This document shows positions 1 through 5,513 of a stretch of DNA of 8,743 nucleotides, piece after piece. Location of the stretch: NCBI GenBank assembly GCA_946545675.1, contig CAMNNR010000048.1:1-8743 (forward strand), in the 5' to 3' direction. The notes under the pieces were generated by a model. That model made no database searches. It was given only the letters and a program-made list of their open reading frames with translations, and was not told the origin of the DNA. The stretch's first letter is position 1. Each line of letters starts with the position of its first letter. The DNA is from an uncultured Thermoplasmata archaeon. GTDB lineage: Archaea; Thermoplasmatota; Thermoplasmata; Methanomassiliicoccales; Methanomethylophilaceae. The position numbers and the translations under genes were made by a program.

Positions 1-244
1 CGAAGGGCTCGCCCCTGTACTTGGCCAGAGCCTGATCGACCTGGGCGTTGAGATCCTCCTCGGTGACGTTGTGCAGGGAGGCGGTGCGGTATCCGCACAT
101 CGTGCAGCCTCCGCTGCCTGCTTTGGCCCAGCAGCACCCGTTGGTGCGCATGATGAGCACCTGCGCTTTGACAGTCTCACCGCCTGCCATGTCGTTCTCC
201 GACCAGGCGGCCTCGAGTTCGTTCGGCATCCTCTTGGATTTCAT
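1..244 (-). CDS. Probable archaeosine synthase radical SAM subunit RaSEA, N-terminal part (runs off the left edge)
   Basis: The minus strand is open from an ATG at 244-242 to the window edge, giving 81 residues with no stop. Seen: a cysteine cluster with C37/C38, C47 and C50 (GCCW then GCTMCGY), preceded by the strand-like segment VLIMRTNG. A widely spaced first cysteine followed by CxxCGY after a T-x-G-C-x-W segment is what I know from the archaeal radical SAM family TIGR01210/RaSEA, an Elp3-like group. Known for the family: RaSEA works with ArcS to convert lysine-modified preQ0 at tRNA position 15 into archaeosine. An internal ATG (229-227) is an alternative start. A GGGGTCATC stretch just before the first ATG resembles an archaeal ribosome site, and a TATA-like sequence lies about 30 nt upstream. 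The gene diverges from the flavoprotein gene. Only the N-terminus is visible, so another radical SAM subfamily is possible. Confidence 0.62.
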   Translation of the reverse strand, partial: MKSKRMPNELEAAWSENDMAGGETVKAQVLIMRTNGCCWAKAGSGGCTMCGYRTASLHNVTEEDLNAQVDQALAKYRGEPF

Positions 245-267
245 TGATGACCCCACACGCACTCTCC

Positions 268-279
268 AATTATATATTT
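268..279 (-). promoter_or_regulatory. TATA-like promoter element for the radical SAM gene
   Basis: The AT-rich block AATTATATATTT is the strongest TATA-like match in the divergent intergenic region 245-341. Read on the minus strand, its centre lies about 29 nt before the ATG at 244, which would place the transcript start only a few nucleotides upstream of the start codon. On the plus strand it could also serve the flavoprotein gene, with a leader of roughly 40 nt. The assignment is by position only. Confidence 0.4.
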
Positions 280-297
280 CGCACGCGCCTCGCACGC

Positions 298-310
298 AAT
301 TATTAATAAA
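298..310 (+). promoter_or_regulatory. TATA-like promoter element for the flavoprotein gene
   Basis: AATTATTAATAAA is centred about 38 nt before the ATG at 342, predicting transcription start near 330 and a leader of about 12 nt. No Shine-Dalgarno sequence is visible before that ATG, which fits a very short or absent leader. Just downstream is the dyad AAGGG-CA-CCCTT (309-320), and ACCCTT occurs twice (315-320, 324-329), so a repressor site is conceivable. Confidence 0.38.
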
Positions 311-341
311 GGGCACCCTTACGACCCTTCAGGCTATAGCA

Positions 342-1706
342 ATGGCAAAGAAAATCATCGTAATCGGATCCGGTGCTGCAGGAATGTCGGCAGCTTCGGC
401 AGCGAGGGCTGCAGATCCCGCTGCGGAAATCACCGTTTTCACCGAGGACAGGGATGTGGCATACTCGCCCTGCATGATCCCCTGGATCCTCGAGGGAAAA
501 GCAGACTGGAACGACATCATCATGCACGACCCTGAATGGTACGGCAAAGAGAGGAACATCAAAGTCATCACCGAGACCAAGGTGGAATCCGCCGTCAACG
601 ACCGCGCCAGGGACGGAACCGTCACCAAGACCGTCACCGCAGGCGGCAAGACCTACGAGTACGACTCCCTGGTCCTCGCCACCGGCGGAAAGGTGTTCAT
701 CCCTCCGATAGAGGGAACCCAGCTACCCGGAGTTTTCACCGTCAGGACCGTCAAGGGCGGACAGGAACTCGAAGCGTACCTGAAGAAGTCCCAGAAGGTC
801 GCAATCGCAGGTGCGGGAGTCATCGGACTCGAACTCGCACTCGCACTCGTCAACATCGGAAAGGATGTCACGGTCATCGAGATGATGGACCAGGTCATCC
901 CCCGCATCGCCGACAAGGATATGGCGGAACCCGTGCAGAAATACCTCGAAGGAAAGGGTGTCAAGTTCATCATGAAGACCCCTGTGCAGGGCGTCATCGG
1001 AGAGAGCAAGGTCGAAGCGGTCAACGCTGGCGGCCAGAACATCCCCTGCGACATGGTCGTATTCGCCACTGGAGTCCGCGCCAACGTGGATCTCGCGGAC
1101 CAGATGGGTCTCGACAAGGGACAGATGGGCGCACTCCTCGTATCCCCCACCCTTCAGGCCTACAAGAGGGGAAGGATCGTCCCCGACATCTTCGTAGCCG
1201 GAGACGTCATGCAGTGCCAGTCCGCTGTCTACCCCGGACCCACCATGAGCCAGCTCGGTTCTTCCGCCAACAAGGAAGGAAGGATTGCAGGTGCCAACGC
1301 AGCCGGCAAGAAACTCGAGTTCGGCCCCGTCGCAAGCCCCTGGGTCAGTGTCATCGGAGACCTGCAGGTCGCAGGTACCGGAATGTCCCTCGGACTCGCA
1401 TCCTGGTACGGTGTCGACTGCGCCGTCGGAAAGGCGGAAGGCCTCACCCGCGCAAGGTACTACCCCGACGCCAAGAAGATGACCGTGAAGGTCATCGCCG
1501 ATAGGACCACCCACCGCCTCATCGGCGCACAGATCCTGGCTGGCGAGGAAGCCACCGGCCGTATCGACTGGCTGACCGCTGCCATCGTCAAAGGCACCAC
1601 CGCTGAAGAATTCCTCGTGGAGACCGAGAACGCATACTGCCCCCCCACCGCCATGGTCAGGGAAGTCGTGTTCAGTGCCGTCGAGGACCTCATCGCGAAC
1701 CTGTGA
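342..1706 (+). CDS. FAD/NAD(P)H oxidoreductase, CoA-disulfide reductase / NADH oxidase family
   Basis: A 454-residue flavoprotein of the pyridine nucleotide-disulfide oxidoreductase superfamily. Seen: an N-terminal FAD Rossmann motif GSGAAG (residues 9-14); a single redox-type cysteine C44 in YSPCMIPW, the position of the active-site cysteine in CoA-disulfide reductases and NADH oxidases; ATGG (113-116); a second Rossmann motif GAGVIG (157-162) for NAD(P)H; the FAD-contacting FVAGD (284-288); and a C-terminal dimerisation domain ending with AYCPP (431-435), where Y432 matches the conserved tyrosine of this class. Family activities include reducing CoA disulfide, polysulfide or O2 with NAD(P)H; the sequence does not choose among them. 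An open frame continues to position 48, but homology starts at MAKKIIVIG, so the ATG at 342 is chosen. It is followed after 6 nt by the CDIN1-like gene, apparently in one transcript. A role in thiol/sulfur or oxygen defence is inferred. Confidence 0.85.
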   Translation: MAKKIIVIGSGAAGMSAASAARAADPAAEITVFTEDRDVAYSPCMIPWILEGKADWNDIIMHDPEWYGKERNIKVITETKVESAVNDRARDGTVTKTVTAGGKTYEYDSLVLATGGKVFIPPIEGTQLPGVFTVRTVKGGQELEAYLKKSQKVAIAGAGVIGLELALALVNIGKDVTVIEMMDQVIPRIADKDMAEPVQKYLEGKGVKFIMKTPVQGVIGESKVEAVNAGGQNIPCDMVVFATGVRANVDLADQMGLDKGQMGALLVSPTLQAYKRGRIVPDIFVAGDVMQCQSAVYPGPTMSQLGSSANKEGRIAGANAAGKKLEFGPVASPWVSVIGDLQVAGTGMSLGLASWYGVDCAVGKAEGLTRARYYPDAKKMTVKVIADRTTHRLIGAQILAGEEATGRIDWLTAAIVKGTTAEEFLVETENAYCPPTAMVREVVFSAVEDLIANL

Positions 1707-1712
1707 TATCAC
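1703..1712 (+). promoter_or_regulatory. Ribosome binding site embedded in a perfect palindrome between two coupled genes
   Basis: GTGATATCAC is a perfect 10-bp palindrome that contains the upstream gene's TGA stop (1704-1706) and abuts the next ATG (1713). Its first half, GTGAT, matches the GGTGAT part of an archaeal anti-SD complement, five bases before the start. Ribosomes ending the flavoprotein would uncover this site, so translational coupling is likely (inference). Confidence 0.5.
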
Positions 1713-2489
1713 ATGGATTTCAACGAGTACCAGAAACTCTACAAGGGTCTCAACAAGCCCGAGGATGTGGACAGGTTCCACGCCGAAGGCTATGACCTCA
1801 ACCTCCTGGAGACCCTCTACAACCAGAAGGTCAACAGGGTCGTGAAGAAGAGATACCACATCGTGAAGCACAACTCCGCCAGGATCCTACGCCTCTGGAA
1901 GAAGGGCAGATCCATCTGCGAACTCGCGGACGAGTACAACTTCCCGCCGATCCTCCTGGCTATGATGATTTTCGAAGAGGACGGATGCAAGAGGAAACAC
2001 TTCTGGGAATATGTGCGCGACCCCTCGCTTCTCGACAGCGAAGTCACCGCCGAGGAACTCAGGGAGGCATCCCGCAGGGACCTCGTCTACTCAATCGAGG
2101 GCAACGAGAAATCCAGGCAGAGGGGACAATGGGGGGAGGGCCTCCTCTGGAAATGGCTCGACGGCATGGGAGTCAAATACAAGACCGAAGCCGACGAACG
2201 CCAGGAGGACGGACAGCAGGGATCTAAGACCCCAGACTGCCTCCTTGACCAGCCCATGGACTTCTGCGGTCAGAAGATCTATTGGATAGAGAGCAAAGCC
2301 TCCTTCGGCGATGCACAGGAGTTCAGGTTCAACTCCAACAAACAGCTCATACCCTACACCGAGCTCTTCGGCCCCGGCGTAGTGGTCTATTGGACCGGCC
2401 ATCTGGACGGTCTCGAGTGCCCCCCGGGAGTCATCCTGGAGGACATCGGAATTCTTGAGAAAAGTCTGAAGCCCTGGAACGGGGAATGA
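1713..2489 (+). CDS. CDIN1/C15orf41-like TPD-motif protein (PD-(D/E)xK nuclease fold)
   Basis: A 258-residue protein matching the TPD-motif family (Pfam PF14811), whose human member is CDIN1/C15orf41. Seen: a helical, basic N-terminal half (about 1-130) that could hold helix-turn-helix units (around 55-90); then GQWGE (138-142), KTPD (172-175), WIESKASFGD (191-200) and FGPGVVVYWTG (219-229). These four blocks occur in the same order and spacing that I recall from the human protein. E142, D175, E193 and K195 could form a PD-(D/E)xK-type metal site. Known: CDIN1 binds codanin-1 and is mutated in congenital dyserythropoietic anaemia type I; its molecular activity is not settled. The archaeal function is unknown; a DNA- or RNA-structure nuclease is an inference. 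The gene follows the flavoprotein gene by 6 nt with an SD-like GTGAT and ends in a convergent hairpin shared with mptA. Confidence 0.82.
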   Translation: MDFNEYQKLYKGLNKPEDVDRFHAEGYDLNLLETLYNQKVNRVVKKRYHIVKHNSARILRLWKKGRSICELADEYNFPPILLAMMIFEEDGCKRKHFWEYVRDPSLLDSEVTAEELREASRRDLVYSIEGNEKSRQRGQWGEGLLWKWLDGMGVKYKTEADERQEDGQQGSKTPDCLLDQPMDFCGQKIYWIESKASFGDAQEFRFNSNKQLIPYTELFGPGVVVYWTGHLDGLECPPGVILEDIGILEKSLKPWNGE

Positions 2490-2504
2490 GGGGGTCACCC
2501 CTCA
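2487..2504. terminator. Hairpin between convergent genes, possible bidirectional terminator
   Basis: A perfect 7-bp inverted repeat, TGAGGGG-GTCA-CCCCTCA, occupies the 22-base gap between the converging CDIN1-like gene and mptA and includes the stop codon of the former. It is symmetric on both strands. No T-tract follows on either side, so it is not a typical archaeal terminator; it could instead protect or pair the 3' ends. Confidence 0.35.
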
Positions 2505-2511
2505 CCCCGGT

Positions 2512-3417
2512 TCACAGCGCGGGAATGTTCTGAGCGCGCTCTTCCCTAAGCTCGCCCATGGTAGCGACCCTTTCGGCGTAGGCATTGTGCTTGTGGATGG
2601 ATTCCTCCGAGTCGCTGATGACGGTGATCTCCGCATCGTCGGGAAGGTCCTTGTAGTGCTCGACCATGAGAGTGAGGCCGTTCCTGACGACATCCTCCAC
2701 GAAACGGGTGTTGGTGTGTGCGTTGATGACGACACGTCCTTCGTCCTCCCTCTTGAGGAGTTCGAAAGTGGGGGTGGAAGTGGATTTCTCTGCGATCTCG
2801 ATGAGGTCGTCCACGAGAAGGTCCTGATCCAGACCGGTGGTGACCTTGACAGTGACCACATTCCTTTGGTTGTGGGACATCATGGGGAAACGGGGGTTCT
2901 CGACGTTGAGCATCTCCCCGACGGTCTCCTGCGCGCAAGGGCATGCGGTCATTCCGATCACCTCGACACCGATGGTCTTGCGGATCTCCCCGTTCCTCAC
3001 GCCGTGGGCTCCGGCATGGATGGTGTAGAGTTCGAGGGTGTCCCTTCCTGAGGGGGTCTTGTTGGCCTTATAGTACTCGGCTTTGATGGTGACATAGGCG
3101 TTCTGAGCGTACTCGTGCTTGACGAGGAGCTTCTTGATCATGTCGACCGCCATGTTCTCGAGACCGGTGACAGGGGCGGATGTGCTCTCCTCCGCGACTT
3201 CTCTGAGGACCTCGACGTTGCGGGAGAGATGGGAACCCCTCTGGGCTGCGGGAAGGTCTACGAAGATGTCGATGGTACAGTTGACAACGCTGTTGAGCGG
3301 GTTGGTGAGCTCGGGCCTCTTAATCAGCACGGGCTTGCGGACTCCGGATACTCCCACTTTGGAGAGTTTGAAACCGGAAGAACCCTTCCCGTACTGTACG
3401 TCACATTTCAATGCCAT
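2512..3417 (-). CDS. mptA: GTP cyclohydrolase MptA (GCYH-IB/FolE2 superfamily)
   Basis: A 301-residue protein, the usual length of the archaeal type IB GTP cyclohydrolase. Seen: RGSHLSR (60-66), GMTACPC (155-161) with the metal/active-site cysteines, SHNQR (181-185) with the conserved histidine, NAHTNTRFVEDVVR (232-245) and ESIHKHNAYAE (272-282). Known: archaeal MptA opens GTP to 7,8-dihydroneopterin 2',3'-cyclic phosphate, the first step towards tetrahydromethanopterin. Related type IB enzymes make dihydroneopterin triphosphate, which also feeds folate and 7-deazaguanine (preQ0/archaeosine) synthesis. The ATG at 3417 lies about 27 nt downstream of a TATA-like CTTTTAAG with no ribosome site, suggesting a leaderless message. 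It diverges from rnhB and converges on the CDIN1-like gene with a 22-base gap. Which pterin product is formed cannot be told from sequence. Confidence 0.93.
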   Translation of the reverse strand: MALKCDVQYGKGSSGFKLSKVGVSGVRKPVLIKRPELTNPLNSVVNCTIDIFVDLPAAQRGSHLSRNVEVLREVAEESTSAPVTGLENMAVDMIKKLLVKHEYAQNAYVTIKAEYYKANKTPSGRDTLELYTIHAGAHGVRNGEIRKTIGVEVIGMTACPCAQETVGEMLNVENPRFPMMSHNQRNVVTVKVTTGLDQDLLVDDLIEIAEKSTSTPTFELLKREDEGRVVINAHTNTRFVEDVVRNGLTLMVEHYKDLPDDAEITVISDSEESIHKHNAYAERVATMGELREERAQNIPAL

Positions 3418-3440
3418 GGTTGGGAGTAATCTTTGGACTA

Positions 3441-3448
3441 CTTAAAAG
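3441..3448 (-). promoter_or_regulatory. TATA box of mptA
   Basis: On the minus strand the sequence reads CTTTTAAG, centred about 27 nt before the mptA ATG. That spacing would start transcription at or next to the A of the start codon, and no Shine-Dalgarno sequence is present between the two, so a leaderless transcript is predicted. Confidence 0.5.
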
Positions 3449-3512
3449 CTAATCTGTGACAAAAACGATAGTAAGTGATTCGGACCGCTTTTCCCGATTG
3501 CCGAACAATCAG

Positions 3513-3520
3513 TATTTAGA
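3513..3520 (+). promoter_or_regulatory. TATA box of rnhB
   Basis: TATTTAGA is centred about 26-27 nt before the ATG at 3543. This supports the 3543 start over the GTG at 3456, which lies upstream of this element. No ribosome site precedes 3543, so a leaderless message is likely. Confidence 0.45.
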
Positions 3521-3542
3521 CAGGTCGAACGATGCAGCTTCC

Positions 3543-4187
3543 ATGATGATGTGCGGTGTGGACGAAGCCGGCCGCGGGCCGATGTTCGGCCCCCTGGTGG
3601 TCGGAGCAGTCTATTGCGAGGATGATTCGGTCCTGAAAGAGATAGGTGTGAAGGACTCCAAGAAACTCACACCGTCTGCAAGAGACCGCATGTACGACCA
3701 GATCGCAGACGCGGCTACACTATGGGTCACAGTCCCCATTTCGGCTGAGGAGATAGACGAACAGATGAAGTCCCAGTCTCTCAATATGATCGAGCTGGCA
3801 CTGTTTGTTGATGCGGTCGGGAGGATGCCCACGGATGTGATCTACGCAGACTGCCCCGACGTCGATACTGACCGCTTCGCCGGGATTATGTCCGCCAGAC
3901 TCGAAGGCAGAAAGGTCGTTGCCGCCCACAAAGCTGATGCTCTTTACCCGACGGTTTCCGCCGCTTCCATAATGGCCAAGGTCACACGCGACAGAATGCT
4001 GGATGACCTTCGGAAGGAGTTCTCCTGCGACATAGGTTCGGGGTACCCGAGCGACGAGGTCACAAGGTCCTTCATAGAAAAATGGATTAAGGATAACGGT
4101 TGTGCCCCTCCTCATACACGCAAGTCTTGGGAGCCCGTGAAAAAGATGATATCCGCACGGCGCATGACAAGTCTTGACGACTGGTGA
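3543..4187 (+). CDS. rnhB: Ribonuclease HII
   Basis: A 214-residue protein, the normal size of archaeal RNase HII, which cuts the RNA strand of RNA-DNA hybrids and removes single ribonucleotides and Okazaki primers. Seen: CGVDEAGRGP (4-13) carrying D7 and E8, VIYADCPDVD (99-108) carrying D103, and HKADALYPTVSAASIMAK (129-146) carrying D132. These match the four metal-binding acidic residues of archaeal RNase HII in identity and spacing. GSGYPSD (165-171) holds the conserved tyrosine that recognises the RNA-DNA junction. The frame stays open back to a GTG at 3456, but the extra 29 residues have no counterpart in the family and would begin upstream of the TATA-like element. Three tandem ATGs (3543, 3546, 3549) make the exact start uncertain by two codons. 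The stop codon lies inside the ribosome site of the next gene. Confidence 0.94.
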   Translation: MMMCGVDEAGRGPMFGPLVVGAVYCEDDSVLKEIGVKDSKKLTPSARDRMYDQIADAATLWVTVPISAEEIDEQMKSQSLNMIELALFVDAVGRMPTDVIYADCPDVDTDRFAGIMSARLEGRKVVAAHKADALYPTVSAASIMAKVTRDRMLDDLRKEFSCDIGSGYPSDEVTRSFIEKWIKDNGCAPPHTRKSWEPVKKMISARRMTSLDDW

Positions 4188-4188
4188 T
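4183..4188 (+). promoter_or_regulatory. Shine-Dalgarno GGTGAT overlapping the rnhB stop
   Basis: GGTGAT complements the archaeal 16S 3' end (AUCACC). It contains the rnhB TGA at 4185-4187. Aligned to the full anti-SD it fits the ATG at 4192 well, with 4198 as a looser alternative. This decides the start of the SCP2-like gene and implies translational coupling to rnhB. Confidence 0.6.
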
Positions 4189-4191
4189 ACT

Positions 4192-4524
4192 ATGACCATG
4201 GAAGCACAAATCAGGGAGCTTGTCGACAAGTTCAACAACAAGACCGAGAACGATGAGAATCTCAGGAAAGAGGTGGAACACCTCAAGAAGACCATCAACA
4301 TCGATCTTGACACTGAGAAATACTCCCTCAAGCTCGAAAACGCCAAGATGTACGACTTCAGCACCGAGCTGATAGAGGGTGCTGACGTCATCGTCACCAG
4401 CACCCCCGAGAACCTCCAGAAGCTCCTGGACAAGGAACTCAGGCCCATGAGGGCGTACCTCACCAAGAAAATCACCATCAAAGGAAAGATTCAGGACCTT
4501 ATGTTCCTGAAGAAATTCTTCTGA
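4192..4524 (+). CDS. SCP2-like sterol/lipid-carrier domain protein
   Basis: A 110-residue protein with no signal peptide or membrane segment. Seen: a charged helical N-terminus (1-38), then the pattern YSLKLENAKMYDF, GADVIVTSTPENLQKLL (63-79), LRPMRAYLTKKITIKG (83-98) and a hydrophobic tail LMFLKKFF. The order 'ADV-x-[IV]-T-x-[ST]-PE, then a PMRAYLTKKITIKG-type segment' is characteristic of the SCP2 fold (bacterial and eukaryotic versions read roughly DP..A.L.GK.KIKG). SCP2 proteins bind lipids or acyl-CoA in a hydrophobic pocket. A partner in an archaeon with ether lipids is unknown, so the role stays open. The ATG at 4192 was chosen from the GGTGAT site; a TTG at 4174 and an ATG at 4198 are alternatives. 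It appears co-transcribed with rnhB and ends just before the tRNA promoter. Confidence 0.7.
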   Translation: MTMEAQIRELVDKFNNKTENDENLRKEVEHLKKTINIDLDTEKYSLKLENAKMYDFSTELIEGADVIVTSTPENLQKLLDKELRPMRAYLTKKITIKGKIQDLMFLKKFF

Positions 4525-4537
4525 GACAAACCCCTTC

Positions 4538-4572
4538 CCTACGTAGGAATTAAATATTATATCCTGCGTAGG
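4538..4572. repeat. Two near-identical 10-bp palindromic repeats flanking the tRNA TATA box
   Basis: CCTACGTAGG (4538-4547, a perfect palindrome) recurs as CCTGCGTAGG (4563-4572), 25 bp apart start to start. The TATA-like block sits between them. The position suggests a protein-binding site or a chance duplication; I recognise no regulator. Confidence 0.45.
4550..4562 (+). promoter_or_regulatory. TATA box of the initiator tRNA gene
   Basis: TTAAATATTATAT is centred about 25 nt upstream of the mature tRNA 5' end at 4581, the usual archaeal distance to a transcription start at or just before the tRNA. Confidence 0.6.
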
Positions 4573-4580
4573 GCAATTAT

Positions 4581-4658
4581 AGCGAGGTAGGGTAGCCAGG
4601 ATATCCCGTCGGGCTCATAACCCGGAGATCAGACGTTCAAATCGTCCCCTCGCTACCA
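4581..4658 (+). tRNA. Initiator tRNA-Met (CAT), CCA encoded
   Basis: A complete cloverleaf can be drawn. The acceptor stem AGCGAGG (4581-4587) pairs with CCTCGCT (4648-4654), followed by discriminator A and an encoded CCA. The anticodon stem TCGGG/CCCGG encloses the loop CTCATAA, giving anticodon CAT at 4616-4618. The T loop is TTCAAAT (4636-4642). The A1-U72 end pair and the three G-C pairs next to the anticodon loop are the known marks of archaeal initiator tRNA, separating it from elongator Met and Ile2 tRNAs. Two pairs are irregular: T4593 opposite T4604 in the D stem, and A4631 opposite C4647 at the outer T-stem pair. It has its own TATA box and lies between the SCP2-like and nitrilase genes. 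Confidence 0.95.
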
Positions 4659-4662
4659 TCTC

Positions 4663-4688
4663 TTATAATCAACTTGAATTTCAAATAC
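4663..4688 (+). promoter_or_regulatory. AT-rich region with candidate promoter of the amidohydrolase gene
   Basis: The 50-base gap between the tRNA and the amidohydrolase contains TTATAATC (4663-4670) and TTCAAATAC (4680-4688). The second lies about 25 nt before the ATG at 4709, fitting a leaderless start; the first would give a leader of about 16 nt. The same T-rich stretch could end the tRNA transcript. Confidence 0.3.
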
Positions 4689-4708
4689 TCAGGATTCTAT
4701 CATCCGTC

Positions 4709-5512
4709 ATGGATCGGGTCCGCATCTCGATGGTCTGCATGAACTCCCGCTTGGGCGATATAGCAGGAAACTCATCGACCATTCTGAAATATGCCAGACT
4801 TGCAAAGGAGACCGGTTCCGACATAGTCTGTTTCCCGGAGATGTCACTCACAGGATACTCGATGCCCCGCAGTTTGGATTATGCATTGTCTCCCGATTCT
4901 CCCGAAGTCAAAAGGATCGTGGAGGCTTCCCGGGATCTGAATCTCTGTATCATTTTCGGTTTTGCAGAGGTTGGCGGACATATCGCGCAGGCTGTGGCTG
5001 AGAACGGAGAACTGCTGGGAATCTACCGCAAAACCCACCTTGGACAGAACGAGAAGAACTATGCAAGCCCGGGCGATTCACTCCCCGTCTTCAGAACTTC
5101 CAAAGCCACGATCGGGATTCAGCTTTGTCTCGAATCCCATTTCCCGGAGATATCTGGCACATATGCAACCAAGGGTGCGGACATCATATTCATGCCTCAT
5201 GCTTCCGGGCTAAATCCAGAACGCAGACGCCTCACTTGGAACAAGGTCCTTCCCGCACGCTCCTATGACAATACCGTCTTCGTCGCCACCTGCAATCAGG
5301 TAGGGGATAACGGGATAGGTACAGTATTCACCGGCGGTGCGGCAATCCTGGATGTCCGCGGTGACATCATCGCGGAGGATTATTCAGGAGAGTGCATACT
5401 GACAGCTGACCTGGACGGAAAACTGCAACATGAGCTCCGTACGGACGGGAACCGCAATATGAGAAGTCTCTACTTCCTCAACCGCCGCCGTCCGGACATA
5501 TATTTCCGCTGA
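4709..5512 (+). CDS. Carbon-nitrogen hydrolase (nitrilase superfamily amidohydrolase)
   Basis: A 267-residue protein, the size of single-domain nitrilase-superfamily amidases. Seen: the catalytic triad E44 (FPEMSLTGY), K108 (YRKTHLG) and C140 (IGIQLCLESHFPE), with the additional family glutamate E115 (QNEKNYASPGD). The usual acidic residue after the nucleophile (C-Y-D) is replaced here by C-L-E. FMPHASG (161-167) and the region VLPARSYDNTVFVATCNQVG (180-199) match the core of the fold. These enzymes hydrolyse amides or N-carbamoyl groups in the cytoplasm; candidates include N-carbamoylputrescine amidase-like or omega-amidase-like activity, but the substrate cannot be assigned. Codon use is more relaxed than in the flavoprotein or gatA, suggesting modest expression. 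Its stop lies one base from the stop of the converging methyltransferase gene. Confidence 0.88.
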   Translation: MDRVRISMVCMNSRLGDIAGNSSTILKYARLAKETGSDIVCFPEMSLTGYSMPRSLDYALSPDSPEVKRIVEASRDLNLCIIFGFAEVGGHIAQAVAENGELLGIYRKTHLGQNEKNYASPGDSLPVFRTSKATIGIQLCLESHFPEISGTYATKGADIIFMPHASGLNPERRRLTWNKVLPARSYDNTVFVATCNQVGDNGIGTVFTGGAAILDVRGDIIAEDYSGECILTADLDGKLQHELRTDGNRNMRSLYFLNRRRPDIYFR

Positions 5513-5513
5513 C

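Noticed and set aside
48..341. N-terminal extension of the flavoprotein to position 48
   Set aside because: The extra 98 codons lie antisense to the radical SAM gene, contain the promoter region, and precede the natural start of the FAD Rossmann fold.
536..1504. Plus-strand open frame of 322 codons inside the flavoprotein gene
   Set aside because: The translation is an Arg/Gly/His-rich out-of-frame product with no domain, typical of a frame shadow in GC-rich DNA.
723..1871. Long minus-strand open frame (382 codons) opposite the flavoprotein gene
   Set aside because: It is produced by the codon bias of the real gene on the other strand. Its translation is low-complexity (rich in V, D, L, G) and matches no family, and the plus-strand protein has clear FAD and NAD motifs.
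3456..3542. GTG start giving RNase HII 29 extra residues
   Set aside because: The extension has no counterpart in RNase HII, and a TATA-like element inside it points to transcription starting at 3543.
3720..4481. Minus-strand open frame of 253 codons opposite rnhB and the SCP2-like gene
   Set aside because: It spans two recognised plus-strand genes antisense, and its translation shows no known domain.
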